Source: Epiperipatus broadwayi
Taxonomy: Eukaryota > Onychophora > Udeonychophora > Euonychophora > Peripatidae
DNA length: 64,000 nucleotides
Assembly (NCBI GenBank): GCA_028023455.1
Contig: JAQFVV010006473.1
Span: 248,001 to 312,000 of the forward strand
Direction of reading: 5' to 3'
Shown: piece after piece, positions 36,829-48,360 of the stretch
Layout: each line of letters opens with the position of its first letter
How positions within the stretch are numbered: the stretch's first letter is position 1
Notes under the pieces: model-generated
The model's input: only the letters and a program-made list of their open reading frames with translations
What the model was told of the DNA's origin: nothing
The model's database searches: none
Position numbers and translations under genes: made by a program

Positions 36829-39800
36829 AAATGCAGATAATTCAGGTTTATTCCCCAACAAGTTCTCATAGTGATGAAGAAGTAAAAATTTTTTATATGG
36901 ATGCACAAAAGGCTTTTGATCAGAGTAAACAACATTTTAAAATTGTTATGAGAGACTTTAATGCTAGAATTGGTAAACAAATGAAAGTTGAAAGTGCTGT
37001 AGGTAATTTTGGTTATGGTAATAGAAATGAGAGAGAACATAGCCTTGTGGAGTTTTCAGGAAAAAAACTCTATATTATGAACTATTTTTTTGAAAAAAAT
37101 GTTAAAAGAAAATGGACATGGAAGCATCCAAATGAAAATACAGCAGAATTGGATTATATTTTGACTAACAGAAAATACATATTTTAAGTTTGTAATGTTC
37201 TTAATAAATTTAACACAGGAAGTGATCATCGATTAGTAAGATGTAAGATATGTGTTAATGCAAAACTAGGGAGACAAAAATTATTAAGAAAAACAATATT
37301 TACAGTTGATATTCCTAATCTTCAGAAACATTCTAATGAATTTAAATTAGAACTTACAAATCGGTTTCTAGTATTAGTAGATTTTGGTTAACTAGAAATT
37401 ATTTTATTTTTAAACAAGGAAGTAAGGAACCCTGGGAGATATGTAAAAAATTTATTCAAAAAATTATGTTCAGGGATTGCTTATTAATGCTGGAAAAGCT
37501 CTCTGGGGACACTTGGGGGCAATTTAGGCCACTGGCTAAAGAGTCTATCCTCAGACATGCTAATTAAATATTAATTCAAGGTTAAAAATAAATGGTCCAC
37601 TTAAATAGAGAATGACAAAGGATCACTACCAATCAAAATATGGACTGCATAATGATCACTGGCTAAGTCACTAAATAAAGAGCCAGTTGTTCTGATATAA
37701 AACTAATTACATAGTAATTATAGACTAAGTTTGAACAATGAGCTTCTTGCTCTGATCATGAAATTAATTTGTCACAATAATAACTAATGTATCAAATGGG
37801 TATATTTTCCAATTTGGAAAATTATTTACTAATGATTGTTATATTAAGTGTAACAAATCTAAACAAATGTATACCAACAAGATTTATATTGTAATTGTAC
37901 ATGTATTTTCCTTAATAAAAAAAGTATTAGTAGATTTTAAACGTGATTCAGATCTGAATGAAATTAATATATGGATACATGTTTAAAAACTGCAATAAAG
38001 ATATCTGGTAGAAAAAAGCAGCAATTGACCAATAAAATTTCTACTGAGACTAGAGAATTTATGAATAAAAGAAGAAATATGAAGGTATACAAAAATGATG
38101 CATTAAAAATAATGGAATATCTCGAATATTGTAAAATGGTGCGGAAAAGAGTTGAAAATGATATAAAAACGTATAACTGCGAACTAGCAAGAAAAGGTGT
38201 AAAAGAGAATAAAAGTCTCAAGAGTGTAAAACAACATTTTAGTATTGATAGGAAATTTATATCTGCAATAAGAAAAAAAGACAGTATTATTACTAAAAAG
38301 AGAGATGACATCATAAAATGGATAGAAGACTTCTATCAAGAATTATATAGTAATAAAGAACTAGTACATCCTATATCTATTACATCTTTGGAATTGCCTA
38401 GAATTTGAAATGAAGAAGTGAGACATACAATTAAATGTATGATAAAACGAAAGGCTCCAGATAATGATGGAATTATAATTGATATATTAAAAGAAGAAGG
38501 TGAAGAAATATAATTTTTTTAGCAAAGTTATATATCAAATGTTTAAATGATAAGAATGTACAAGATGATTGGAAGAATGCAGTATTAATATTAATATTTA
38601 AATAAGATAATAAAGAAGATATTAGAAATTACAGATGTATCAGCCTTTTATCAGTTTTGTACAAAATTTTTACCAAGATAATTACAACTTGTCTACAGAG
38701 AACATTGGATTTCCATCAACCAAGAGAACAAGCTGGATTTAAAAGTTATTTTAGTACAATAGATCATATCCAAGTATTGAGAGAAGTTATAGAAATGACA
38801 AATGAATATGAGTTGCCATTATGCTTTGGATTTGTAGATTATGAAAAGGCATTTGATTTTATAAACATTTCTTTAGTGATTAAAGAATAGATCCAGGATA
38901 TTATCATATTTTAAAGAATATTTATAAAAATGCAACAGCAAAAATTAAATTACATAATAATACTGAAAAAGTCAACATTGAAAAGGGTGTAAGACAGAGT
39001 GACTCCATATCTCCCAAACTTTTTACAGCAGTGCTGCAAGAAGTATTTTGTGGATTAATATGGGAAGCTAAAGGAAGTGAAAGTAAATGGAGATTATTTA
39101 AGTCATTTACTTTTTGCAGATGATGTAGTTGTTTTGCCAAATAATGCTTTAGAACTGCAGGAAATGTTGCAGGAATTATTAGATGAAAGTAAGACAGTAG
39201 GACTAAAGATAAATGTTAAAAAGACTAAAGTAATGTTTAATGGATTTTTTCAAAATATGAAAATAAAGATTGATTATGATGAGTTAGAAAAAATTATCAG
39301 TTACAAATACTTTGGTCAGATTATTAATACAGATGAAAACGTAATGGATGAAATTAATCATAGAATTAAACTTGGTTGAAGTGCTTTTGGTAGAAATAAC
39401 TTGATACTAAAAGGAAACAATCCCATGTGTTTGAATAGGAAGGTTTTTAATAAATGTGTTTTACCAGTTCTTACTTATGGATCTGAGACTTGTACACTTA
39501 ATAAAATAACAACTCAGAGACTTCAGACCACCCAAAGAAGTATGGAGATATGCATGTTGGGAGTAACAAGAAGAGATCGAAAATGCAATATATGGTTAAG
39601 GGAACAAACAGGTATTACTGAATTTATTGAAAAAATTAAAAGGCTGAAGTAGAGTTGGGCTGGACATATTGCTAGAAGAGATGATAATATATGAACAATT
39701 GAAATCTTAAACTGGATTCCAAGAGATGTTTCAAGATCCAGAAAGAGACCACATGTGACATGGATGGATGAAATAAGAAAGGGTGCAGGTGTGATGTGGA

Positions 39801-39890
39801 GAAGAGAAGCTAAAGATCAGAGAAGATGGATTGAACTTGGAGAGCCCTTCATCCTGCAGTGGACTGATAATGGTTGATGATGATTGTGAC
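36829..39890 (+). pseudogene. RTE-type LINE, 5'-truncated and inactivated (endonuclease + reverse transcriptase)
   Basis: The endonuclease part (36829-37385) starts mid-domain with QVYSPTSSHSDEE. It has RDFNARIG (normally GDFNA; G to R), LDYILTNRKY and, after a TAA at 37185, SDHRLVR. The reverse-transcriptase part (37923-39890) has EQAGF, VDYEKAFDFI (motif A), GVRQSDSISPKLF (motif B, RQGD to RQSD) and FADDVVVLPNN (motif C with both aspartates). A thumb with GLKINVKKTKVM and a C-terminal region with AGHIARRDDN, RKRPHVTWMDEIRKG and EPFILQWTDNG follow. The tail is TGATGATGATTG-like, then (TA)n. Motifs match RTE-clade elements of the kind annotated as craniofacial development protein 2-like. At least five stops or frameshifts and the nested insertion make it dead. 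Target site DNA cutting and reverse transcription would have been its roles. Confidence 0.92.
37386..37922 (+). mobile_element. 537-bp retroposed insertion inside the LINE
   Basis: The 16-bp sequence AGTATTAGTAGATTTT occurs immediately left (37370-37385) and right (37923-37938) of this block, which ends in 'ccttaataaaaaaa'. A long target-site duplication and an A-rich 3' end are marks of LINE-mediated retroposition. The LINE reading frame resumes across the duplication. The inserted sequence is non-coding, unlike the flanks, and of unknown family. It has no convincing A/B boxes. It must be younger than the LINE copy. Confidence 0.8.
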
Positions 39891-39892
39891 AT

Positions 39893-39913
39893 ATATATAT
39901 ATATATATATAAT
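39893..39913. repeat. (TA)n at LINE 3' end
   Basis: Short TA tract directly following the LINE tail. Confidence 0.9.
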
Positions 39914-39924
39914 ATAATATAGGT

Positions 39925-40060
39925 AGTATATCAATAGCTCTAACAAGCTTTCATCAATAAGTGTCACAAGAGAAAGAATTTACAAATCTCTATTTAAAAT
40001 AATCCCAATTTTCAGACCAGTTTCGAGCTTTTGCCTCACCTCACTGAGATGCTGGAAGAT
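39925..40060 (-). mobile_element. Repeat family R1 copy, minus strand, with hammerhead-like relic
   Basis: The reverse complement matches the copy at 29285-29440: GATCTTCCAGCATCTCA, GTGAGGT, GAGGCAAAAGCTC, GAAA, CTGGTC, then 'gggattattttaaatagagat' and 'agcttgttagagctattg'. Here the second core box GAAA and stem II (GAG.C/GCTC) are intact, but the first box is GTGAGGT instead of CTGANGA. It is flanked on both sides by (TA)n-containing tracts. Confidence 0.55.
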
Positions 40061-40061
40061 C

Positions 40062-40070
40062 CATACACAT

Positions 40071-40136
<66 letters not shown>
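40062..40136. repeat. (CA)n(TA)n microsatellite
   Basis: CA repeats (about 40068-40085) followed by about 50 bp of TA repeats. Confidence 0.98.
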
Positions 40137-40139
40137 CAT

Positions 40140-40845
40140 TAACATTCGTCATGTTAAAAATTTAGAATAATATTTCTTTTACTACTTTGTTATATTTTTC
40201 TATAATAAATATTTATATGTTAGTTTATAAATTTTAAACAAAATAATTTGTTGCTCATTGTAAATGAAAATAAAATTATTTGCTCTGCAGAGAAACTAGA
40301 ATAGATAAACATGCCACTCTTAAATAACTACTGATGCTACTCAGCAAAAAACTCCCATAGAATTTTTTATATGCATTGATAAAAGTAAATGATTCTAAGT
40401 GAAACTTGACAAAATTCACCAAATATCATGTTTTGACACTGCTATAATTAACATCATCTTTGAATAGAATCTCAAGCATCAGTGAAAATAATTGTTTTAA
40501 AAATAGTTTAATTAGTTGTATTTATGTAATAATTATGTAAAATATTAAATGATTATTATATTATTATTATTTTGAAGCCCAAATTTAATAATTAATTTTC
40601 ATATTTTTTTCCAACAATGCTTCTGTGCAACAGTGCTTATTGATTAATCATCACTGTGAATATTGTAATATGGTTATCTAGTTAAGTTAGGAAAGTAGCA
40701 TTGAAAGAGAAAAATATTATGATAAGCCAATTAAAAGAAAAGATACAGATGGCAGAATATATTATAACAGAATGTATATGTAATTAAACATATTAAAAGT
40801 TACAAAGAATGTATTATGAAACTGTATATTCAGAATTGTATTCAT
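40140..40845. other. AT-rich DNA, no gene seen
   Basis: No frame or repeat could be supported. Confidence 0.5.
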
Positions 40846-40847
40846 GT

Positions 40848-41125
40848 TTTGGACAATTTCCATCATTTGATATAAGTATTAAATGTCTTTAGAAAAATTT
40901 AACTTTATTTAATAATAATCAGAAAATAATATATTCTTACAACAGCTATATAAATATCAAATTTTTTATATACATAAAAAGCCTTTTTTCCACACCTGAT
41001 TTGTAAGAGTTTATTATTTTCTGATTATTATTTTATGGAAAAACAGCATATAGATATTTATTTTTTTCCAATTTGATAACTTTATTTAAATATTACAAAT
41101 AAATTCAACTGTTAGTAGTAGCATA
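40848..41125. repeat. Foldback element, family A, copy 2 (rearranged)
   Basis: 'ggac.atttccatcatttgatataa', 'taaatgtctttagaaaaattta' and 'aactttattta' match the left arm of 845-1152. 'aactttatttaaatattacaaat' with 'aactgttagtagtagc' near 41080-41125 matches its inner part. The internal 'aataatcagaaaataa' is repeated inverted (40913-40930 and 41015-41032). Confidence 0.55.
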
Positions 41126-41324
41126 CAGATTAGGGAAGCAATGTGTATTCAGGACATGGTTAAAGGATCAATACAATTGAATGATAAATGGCCATTAGTA
41201 GAGATTAAAAGTATTAAAATATATTTAAGAATATTATTTATATAGAAAACAATAAATACATCTTTATTTATAAATATTTTATGTTTAATGATATTTTTAA
41301 TAGTGGCAACCAGAAAAATTGCTA

Positions 41325-41560
41325 TAAAATAATTTATGTTATTATAACTATTATGCACTGACATGCTTTTATAAGAAAAGCTATAATTGCATGAAAATTA
41401 TTATCAAAGCTAAATACTTTTAAGGGTGTTAAATGTCCTTATAATCATATGAGAAGAATTAATGCCATTGAAAATGCCTAGCTTCAATAATAATTTTCAT
41501 GCAATTACCATATTTCTTATAAGAGTGTGTCAGCACATATAGTTATAAATTACAGTTGTC
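41325..41560. repeat. Foldback element, family J
   Basis: Arms of about 80 bp (41330-41412 and 41477-41555) are reverse complements. Shared blocks are 'tttataagaaa', 'aattgcatgaaaattatta' and 'gctgaca/tgcactgaca'. The spacer is about 65 bp. No open frame. Confidence 0.7.
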
Positions 41561-41569
41561 TAAAAAAGT

Positions 41570-43150
41570 TTTTTAATTTTATAATTTATGTTATGTAATA
41601 ATTAGAAGCAGACACTTTGAAAAAGCTACTATAAGGAAAAAACTAGTTTGATAATGCAAATAAATTATATTTAAAGTTAACTATTGGAAATCTTATGTAA
41701 AGTTTATCAATATTATATATTTTGCATTTGAAATGAAATATAAATATATGGTATACTCCTTCACAAGATATTAAAATGAGGTAAAATCCAATCTCTGCCT
41801 TGGACAAGAATGGTGTAGTGAAAGTTATCAGAACTGTCAAAATAAGCAAGAATACCGATAATGATACCTCTGTAACATAATATGCATAATGTTAATTCAA
41901 TGAGAATTAAAAAGTATATTTGGGCTAGAAATAATCTTTAGATTAATAAATCATCAATAATAATCACTAATATAATTCTATAAAATGGTTTGTGGAAAAG
42001 TTGCAAGTTCATAAACTTTGACACTTGAAATCAAATTAAATTTTTGCCTATAGAATTTTAAACAAATGATGAAAACATGTGTAAGAAATTAATGAGTATT
42101 AGTTCAGCACAGAAAGCCCATTTTGGGGATTATTTATCTTTTCCCCATATCTTTGGTCATATGTTTCAGTAAATTATAATAAAATAGAAGTTTGATAATG
42201 ATATATAGTCAAAATTTATTATAAAAATTCAATTGACAGTATAACAAAAATTACTAATACTTATTTGTGTATAACTTTAATATGTGCAAATATTTAACAC
42301 AATGTTAAACCTATTGCAAAGTACTATTTAGAAATGTATTAATTGGAAATAAATAGATATTTAAGGTTTGAAAAGCAATTTTATTGAAAAAGACCCCATA
42401 GATGCATAAATTAATTTTTGACTTCCAAAATAAAATGTTGTTTGGTAAACTAGAGAAACAGAATTTTAAAAAGCTTATAGATATTGTGAATAGATAAATA
42501 ACAACAACAAAACAAATACAATTAAAATAGACAAGTATATATCAGCTTAGAAGTCATTAGATAATACTCTTTAGCTTTCAATCAGTGACAGATCAAAGTC
42601 AGAAATATAAAGAAGGACCCCAGAACATTTATCAATAATTTGTAAAGATAAAACATGCTTACTAAATTGTCCAATGATTCTTCTCAATTTAAAGCTATAT
42701 TCTAAAATAAATTAAACAAAATTAAATTATTGTTTGCAAGATCTTTGTTTAGCATTCTTAAACTCTATGGGAAAATAAGTCAAAATTACTAAGTGATTTA
42801 AGTATTTCTCAGCCTGTAAATATTATAATGCTATACTTACTTGCTGCAAAATGATGTTTCATGTAAAAAAATTACAAAATTACAATAATAAAATCATTCC
42901 ATTTAACCACAGAATGACATAGAAAAATATATTCCTTCATCTGCACCCATATATATTAGAAACATTTCTGCAATGCAGTGGTTATTCATTCTTTAAGAAG
43001 ATGTTATAAGTTGATCAAAGCCAGTCCTTATGTGAAAATAGTATAATAAAAGATATCAGATTACTGACATGGGCATAGAGATCTAAGTGCTTTATATTTC
43101 TAAATAGTAAAAGAGGATGGGCTGAATTTTTTTGTTGATAAAAATTTTAG
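41570..43150. other. AT-rich DNA, no gene seen
   Basis: Read in both directions without a recognisable product or repeat. Confidence 0.5.
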
Positions 43151-43162
43151 AAATTTGAAAAT

Positions 43163-43340
43163 ATATAAAATACATTATTGAGATTAATATTTTAACATGA
43201 TCAATTAAATAAATAAAATACTCTCAATCCAAAGCACAAGATAAAACTTTAATTTTATCTTGTACTTTGAATTAAGAGTACTTCATTTATTTAATATATG
43301 TGTTGGAGTATTAATCTTAATGTATTATATAATATTAACT
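43163..43340. repeat. Foldback element, family K, hairpin copy
   Basis: Arms of about 85 bp pair around 43248. Shared blocks are 'aaatac.ctctcaatccaaagcac', 'aagataaaa' and 'tacatta..gattaat'. A solo copy of one arm lies at 43558-43672 with the same order of blocks. Confidence 0.7.
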
Positions 43341-43557
43341 ATTGAAAAGTTTATATTTACATATTATCAGAATTTGATTTGGTATTAATAAGCTGTAAAA
43401 TGAAAAACTTCATAAAATGTCAAATAAAATAAAGCAATTTGAAAAATAGCTTTAATAAAGTAATATAATTGATTTAAAATCTTCATGCTTTCTCTTTAAA
43501 GTGCTTAAGATTAGCCTTTATATATAAATTGAGGTAGAGAGAAAAGATAGTGAGATC

Positions 43558-43672
43558 TTTCTCTAAAAAGTTTTATTTCGTGCTTTGGATTGAGAGTATT
43601 TTATTTACTTACTAGATCAGTATTGGAGTATTAATTCTGATGTATTATATAATATTAACTTCTGGAATGTTC
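43558..43672. repeat. Family K solo arm
   Basis: 'gttttatttcgtgctttgga', 'ttgagagtattttattta', 'attggagtattaat' and 'gatgtattatataatatta' repeat the right arm of 43163-43340. It ends in a short (TA)n (43674-43684) that also starts the next element. Confidence 0.7.
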
Positions 43673-43684
43673 ATATATATATAT

Positions 43685-43985
43685 GATCAATAGATGGCGT
43701 TTTACCAACAACACTGAACAAGTGTAAATTTGTTTACATAAATGGCAAAAGAGTCAGCATTCACTATCTCTTTTGTTTGCCCACCCTCAGATCAGCTGAT
43801 TTCAAACTAATTTGCTATCATCAGTGAAGGATAGAGATAATGAATGCTGACTCTTTTGTCATTTATGTAAACAAATTTACACTTGTTTGGTGTTTTTGGT
43901 AAAACGCCATCTATTGAGCATAAATACAAGTGATAGCAAGTTACGTGAATTTAATTTGTTTTTGTTTTTCATATATATATATATA
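43685..43985. mobile_element. Retrozyme-family foldback with hammerhead motif
   Basis: Arms of about 95 bp (43687-43775 and 43831-43922) pair with each other. Shared blocks are 'agatggcgttttacca', 'aagtgtaaatttgtttacat' and 'gagtcagcattcac'. The right side continues to 43970 with 'ataaatacaag.gatagcaag', as in the 408-bp unit at 60.1 kb. The centre holds the hammerhead motif (43784-43830, minus strand). (TA)n borders both sides. The shared blocks show common descent with the 60.1-kb array and the 33.9-kb copy. Confidence 0.8.
43784..43830 (-). ncRNA. Hammerhead ribozyme-like motif, single copy
   Basis: Minus-strand order: CCTTCA (stem I), CTGATGA (core), TAGC-loop-GTTT (weak stem II with a T-T base), GAAA (core), TCAGCTGA (self-complementary stem III), TC (cleavage position), TGAGGG (stem I, pairs with CCTTCA allowing one G-T). 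Against the 408-bp unit, stem I changes from CTTTCA/TGAAAG and stem III from TCATGA. Pairing is kept in both, which supports a selected RNA fold. The weak stem II is the main doubt. Confidence 0.65.
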
Positions 43986-43999
43986 TTCATCTTCACGAG

Positions 44000-46525
44000 T
44001 ATCAAATTATTACATAAAATAAAATTGATTGCAACTTTATATTTAACAATTTTGATAATTATTCATTCCATCATTTGTTTGTGAACTAATTAATTAGCTA
44101 ATTAATCAATTTATTTATTTTAAATTACAATGCTTTTAAATAATTAATTTGGTTATTTTTTTAAAACATGCCAATAAAATATTAGTAAATGGAAAACAAA
44201 ATATATAATTTATAAGTAATGCAGTAAAGCAAAGTAGAGATTTTGTAATAATTTTAAATTCTTTTTGAAAGAATTTGTTTGAGCAGCCTTAAAATTATAT
44301 ATGTTTTTGTTTTATAAGACGACAATGTGATACAATGTAACAGGATTAATTGAAAAAAGTATTCGTGAAGTAGAAATATGATTTAAAACGATAATTGCAA
44401 AAAATGTAATTTAGGTGCCAATAAAGTTATTCCAAGTTTGTTTAATCTAGGGTAAAAATATCTCCAATTTGAATTTACATTATAATTCAAATCAAAATAG
44501 ATATTGAAAAAAAACATACATTTCTGACAATATAGTTAAAAGATTGTGACAAGTTAGTCTCTAAATCTTTGCAACATGTTATGATTAAGTGGTGATACAA
44601 CCAATATCTAAAATGTAATTTATAATGAAGATCAAATACTGTGAATAGAAAACAAATAAAATACAAAAAATATTGATGATCATTAAAGAGACTAAACAGA
44701 CACAAAAAGACATATAAACCCAATGCACTAAATTTGAACAAAAGAATAAAATTGCATTAAATTACTTCTACAATACAAAACAAATACTCAAGACTTCTTT
44801 TTGAAAAATAACTGCAAAAACATTATTGTCTAAGAGAAGATATAGAAACTATGGGTTTAACATCCATAGTAGAGAATAGAGAATGATAATTAATAAAGAC
44901 CATACTTACACTTATATAATTAAAGCATTAACAGTCATCTAATATAATCAAATAAAACTGGAATAATTTTTATTTTCTAAGAACAATTAGATATTCATTT
45001 TCTAGCAAGTAGATTGTTTCAATTTTTTATAAGCTGTATTCTAAGTTTTTTAATGACTTGGGGAAAAAAATCTTAATCAGAATTCAAATTCTGGATCATG
45101 GGCTTGTCATGCAAATATGTTAATCACTATCCATGAAAACCATGATTATTATTAATTAATTGAGTATATTTATGGCTAAGCTTTTTTAGTGAAAAATTTT
45201 CTTAGGTTAGATTCTGGATAAAATAAAAAAAAGCAGATCCAATTATTATCTTATATTGATATTATGATTAAGATATTAATGCAATATTGATAGTACTAGA
45301 AAAATGATTTAACCTAGAATTATCCCTATAAAAAACTTATGACCAGGTTAAATTGAAGAACAGTTTAGATTAATGATTTAAGAATAAACTTAACTGAATC
45401 ACAGTAATGATTTATTTACCATAAATTTTTTAATATGTCATTATAACGTTGCCCAACCAACTTGGCACATAATATTATAAAAGAGCAATTATCAATATTT
45501 CTGCATATGTACATTGCTATAATCATTACAACCATAAATATGTCAAAAGTATCAGGAACATTGTATGAATATTAATCATCATCAAAGTCAATATCATTTG
45601 GTACCATGACCAACAATAAGCTAGTTATCATAATAAAATATAAAGTAAATAGGCTTTAAAGGTGACTTTTACTACTTTTATATTGTTACATTTTCATTTA
45701 CCATTGTCAAACTCCTTCTACTCACAATTTTGACACCATCCATTTCAGATATTATGTAAATGATTTTAACAAGAATAATATAGATATCCACACACATATT
45801 CCATATACCTTTGTCCAGTCTTAATTTAGAAATCATAAAAATTCTGATGACTAAACAAGAAAAATAACCACAATATTTAATCTATTTTAGTATTAAATAA
45901 TTTAAAATAGTGATTTATTGATTAATTAGAAGTAATAATAATAATAATAATAACAATAAAAAAGTCTGAAAAATACTTTACAATACAAATAGATTATTCT
46001 GATCTTGATTATGTACATGTATTAGAAAATATTTTATAGATTTAAAAGCAAAGTACTAAATATTTTAGTATATTTAAATTATAGTTTACAAAAACACAAA
46101 AATTATATATAATCTTAATTACCACATAGGTTAAAATATATTAATAATTTTTAAAGAAATATGCTAAATCTATTTATAAATGCAGAGATGCACTTATAGA
46201 ATATCCCAGTCATCAATTATTACTTTTATTATTACAATAGATCACTATTATTTTGTTTTTAATTGAAAATGCTGAGTAGGACAAGCTTAAGAATAAAAGT
46301 TTTATTATATTATGCTGAGCAACTTTCAATATTTTAATTCTGATATTATAATGACTAAAAGATAAATGGGTTGAGGGTAAAAGATATAATGTAAATTTTA
46401 TGTAAATATATACAAATAAGTTACATGGCCCACATTTTAGAGAGGGAGAAAAGGATTCATTTTTATTTCTCAAGTTAGCATTGTTAGCAATATGCTAAGC
46501 CTGCTTTATCTTGCATTTAAAGCCA
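44000..46525. other. AT-rich DNA, one SINE-like fragment
   Basis: Apart from the tRNA-like piece at 45069-45145 and a short (AAT)n (45932-45955), no feature is supported. Frames at 44487-44741 and 46213-46473 are of random character. Confidence 0.45.
45069..45145 (-). mobile_element. tRNA-like SINE fragment
   Basis: On the minus strand TGGATAGTGATTAACA (A-box type) is followed by TTTGCATGACAAG (anticodon-loop-like) and AGAATTTGAATTCTG (a paired T-arm/B-box type). Spacing is as in a tRNA. No acceptor stem is formed and no duplication was found. This is a diverged SINE head or tRNA pseudogene. Confidence 0.45.
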
Positions 46526-46532
46526 TTCCCAT

Positions 46533-46781
46533 CTATACATAAAACACTAGCTGATATAGGATCAAATGTGTGGCCAAGTTTGCTCTAGAAATATGAGATT
46601 TGTGGTCTGAATTGTTTTTAGTCATTCTATAGAGATACTTGTGCTGGAAAAATCTTGTTGTGAGACTGGCACAGGATTCTCCAAAGTAAAAAGCACTGCA
46701 ACTAGTTTGGCTGCAACAAATCCTATAAATGGTATGGGGGGGTATCTTTAAAATTTTGTTTTTAAAAATTTTGAATGTATC
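46533..46781 (-). pseudogene. GIY-YIG endonuclease relic, Penelope-like element
   Basis: A minus-strand frame free of stops for 82 codons contains TIYRICC...SCSAFYFGESCASLTTRFFQHKY and, further on, ANLATHLI. This follows the GIY-YIG nuclease layout: a GIY-type strand (TIY), a YIG-type strand (YFG) and GES. A conserved arginine on the helix (TTRF), QHK and a C-terminal LA.H follow. In Penelope-like retroelements this domain lies C-terminal to the reverse transcriptase, with paired cysteines ahead of 'fYIGET', as here. The start ATG, the reverse transcriptase and the domain end (lost after FYV stop) are missing, so it is a dead fragment. A diverged non-Penelope GIY-YIG gene is the alternative. 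Confidence 0.6.
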
Positions 46782-46789
46782 CTAATAGA

Positions 46790-47580
46790 CAAACAAAATA
46801 TTTTAATTATTAATTATCTTAATGATACCAATCAAGTAGTTATTATTTTTTGGTCACTATTAAATTGTAAACAAATATTTTTAAAGTATATAAACATTAC
46901 TTAGTTGCTTTAAAAGTTTGCTCGAAAATTCTTTTGCATTTTAAACTTTTGTTCTTCCCACTAGCAAACTTCAATAAATATTTTTCTAAATTCATTTTTA
47001 CCCATTAATTAATTTCTTAATTAGCTGTTTTAATTTTATTCAAAAGTTTTTTGCCTCCAATTGTGATAGTTTTTTTTCTTAAAAAAACAACACCAAACAA
47101 ATTGTAGTAAAGTGTCTGATTAAAGAGTTATTTTTCTTCATTCTTTAGCACTGTATTCAACTAACATGAATATTATATATGTATTTTCCCAATAGTAGAT
47201 TGATTTCTTTATCTGTACTTCTATGCATATGTGAAATAAATATCATGCAGAGACAACCTTCTTTTGTCTCTATATCTGTACATATATTAAGCAATATATA
47301 AATAGCATATAACACAAGTCTTTTTCTATAAGGCTATTTCTCATATAGATTGTATATCACAAATTTCAATAGCCCATACATAATATATGCCACTGCTTGA
47401 ATAAATAATATTTGCTATTGCTTAAATATGTAATGTTTAGGATTATAATCATATCACAGAACATTCTTATTCCAAATGTATTACTCAGAATTATTTTGCA
47501 GGCAGAATCATAATGAGTCCTTTTAATAAACTTGCAAATACAAATTTACTTCTTATTTATCAATGCTCATTTATTTAGTT
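46790..47580. other. AT-rich DNA, no gene seen
   Basis: Could contain further decayed Penelope sequence upstream of the GIY-YIG relic on the minus strand, but no motif is legible. Confidence 0.4.
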
Positions 47581-47586
47581 TAATAA

Positions 47587-47676
47587 TAGGATAATTCCTT
47601 TTTCATCTGATCTCCAATCATATATATATATATATATATATATGATTGGAGATCAGATGAAAAAGGAATTATCCTA
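47587..47676. repeat. Perfect 90-bp palindrome with (TA)n core
   Basis: TAGGATAATTCC...GATCTCCAATCATA on the left is followed by the exact reverse complement on the right, with a (TA)n centre. It marks the left border of a GC-richer block. It could extrude as a cruciform. An origin as a foldback insertion or an inverted duplication at a TA tract is likely. Confidence 0.95.
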
Positions 47677-48360
47677 ACTGTACCGGTATAAATCCACCAC
47701 GCTTACTCATACACAGTACCCGAGTTCAAACCCAGTCCACGTTTAAGAATAATTTCCAAAACGCCAACTGAATTCAAACCCAAACCCCGGTATGACCAAC
47801 CGATGATGACTTTATAACAGCACGGGGTTATCCCTTTTCTAGCTCAGCTTAGAACATGGACTAAATTCTTACAGTTAATGATATATAGGTTTATTAGACT
47901 ATAGATATTGGAACGGTCATTCATGTAACGTATATATTTAAGTTGCCAATACAGACAGAAAATGGCTACATAGACTTAGAGAGTAATAAGGTGGAGGACA
48001 CAAAGATTAAGATTAAATAAAGTGTTTAATAAGCAAAATATAAAGCATATAAATATAGTGTTAAATAAGACAAATAGAAAGCACATGAATATAATGTTAT
48101 ATAATAGAAATATACAGCATATAAATATAGTGTTATACAGTACGGTAAGACTTCATAAATCCTCTTGTATTTGGCTACTAGTCTTTAGTGAACGTTTTAT
48201 TTAATGAACAAACTCATGCCAATAGCTGTGTGATTGAAGGATTGACGGGTGGTTAAAAGAATCAGAGTATTAGAGCATTGGAAAAAATATTTATCTAAAG
48301 ATTTTTGTTTACTTATTTTATTAGAATAGGCTCGAGCCGTTACGTAGACGAACAGTGGAG

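Noticed and set aside
36738-38314. Minus-strand frames of 100 and 116 residues
   Set aside because: Shadows of the LINE coding strand and the adjacent microsatellite.
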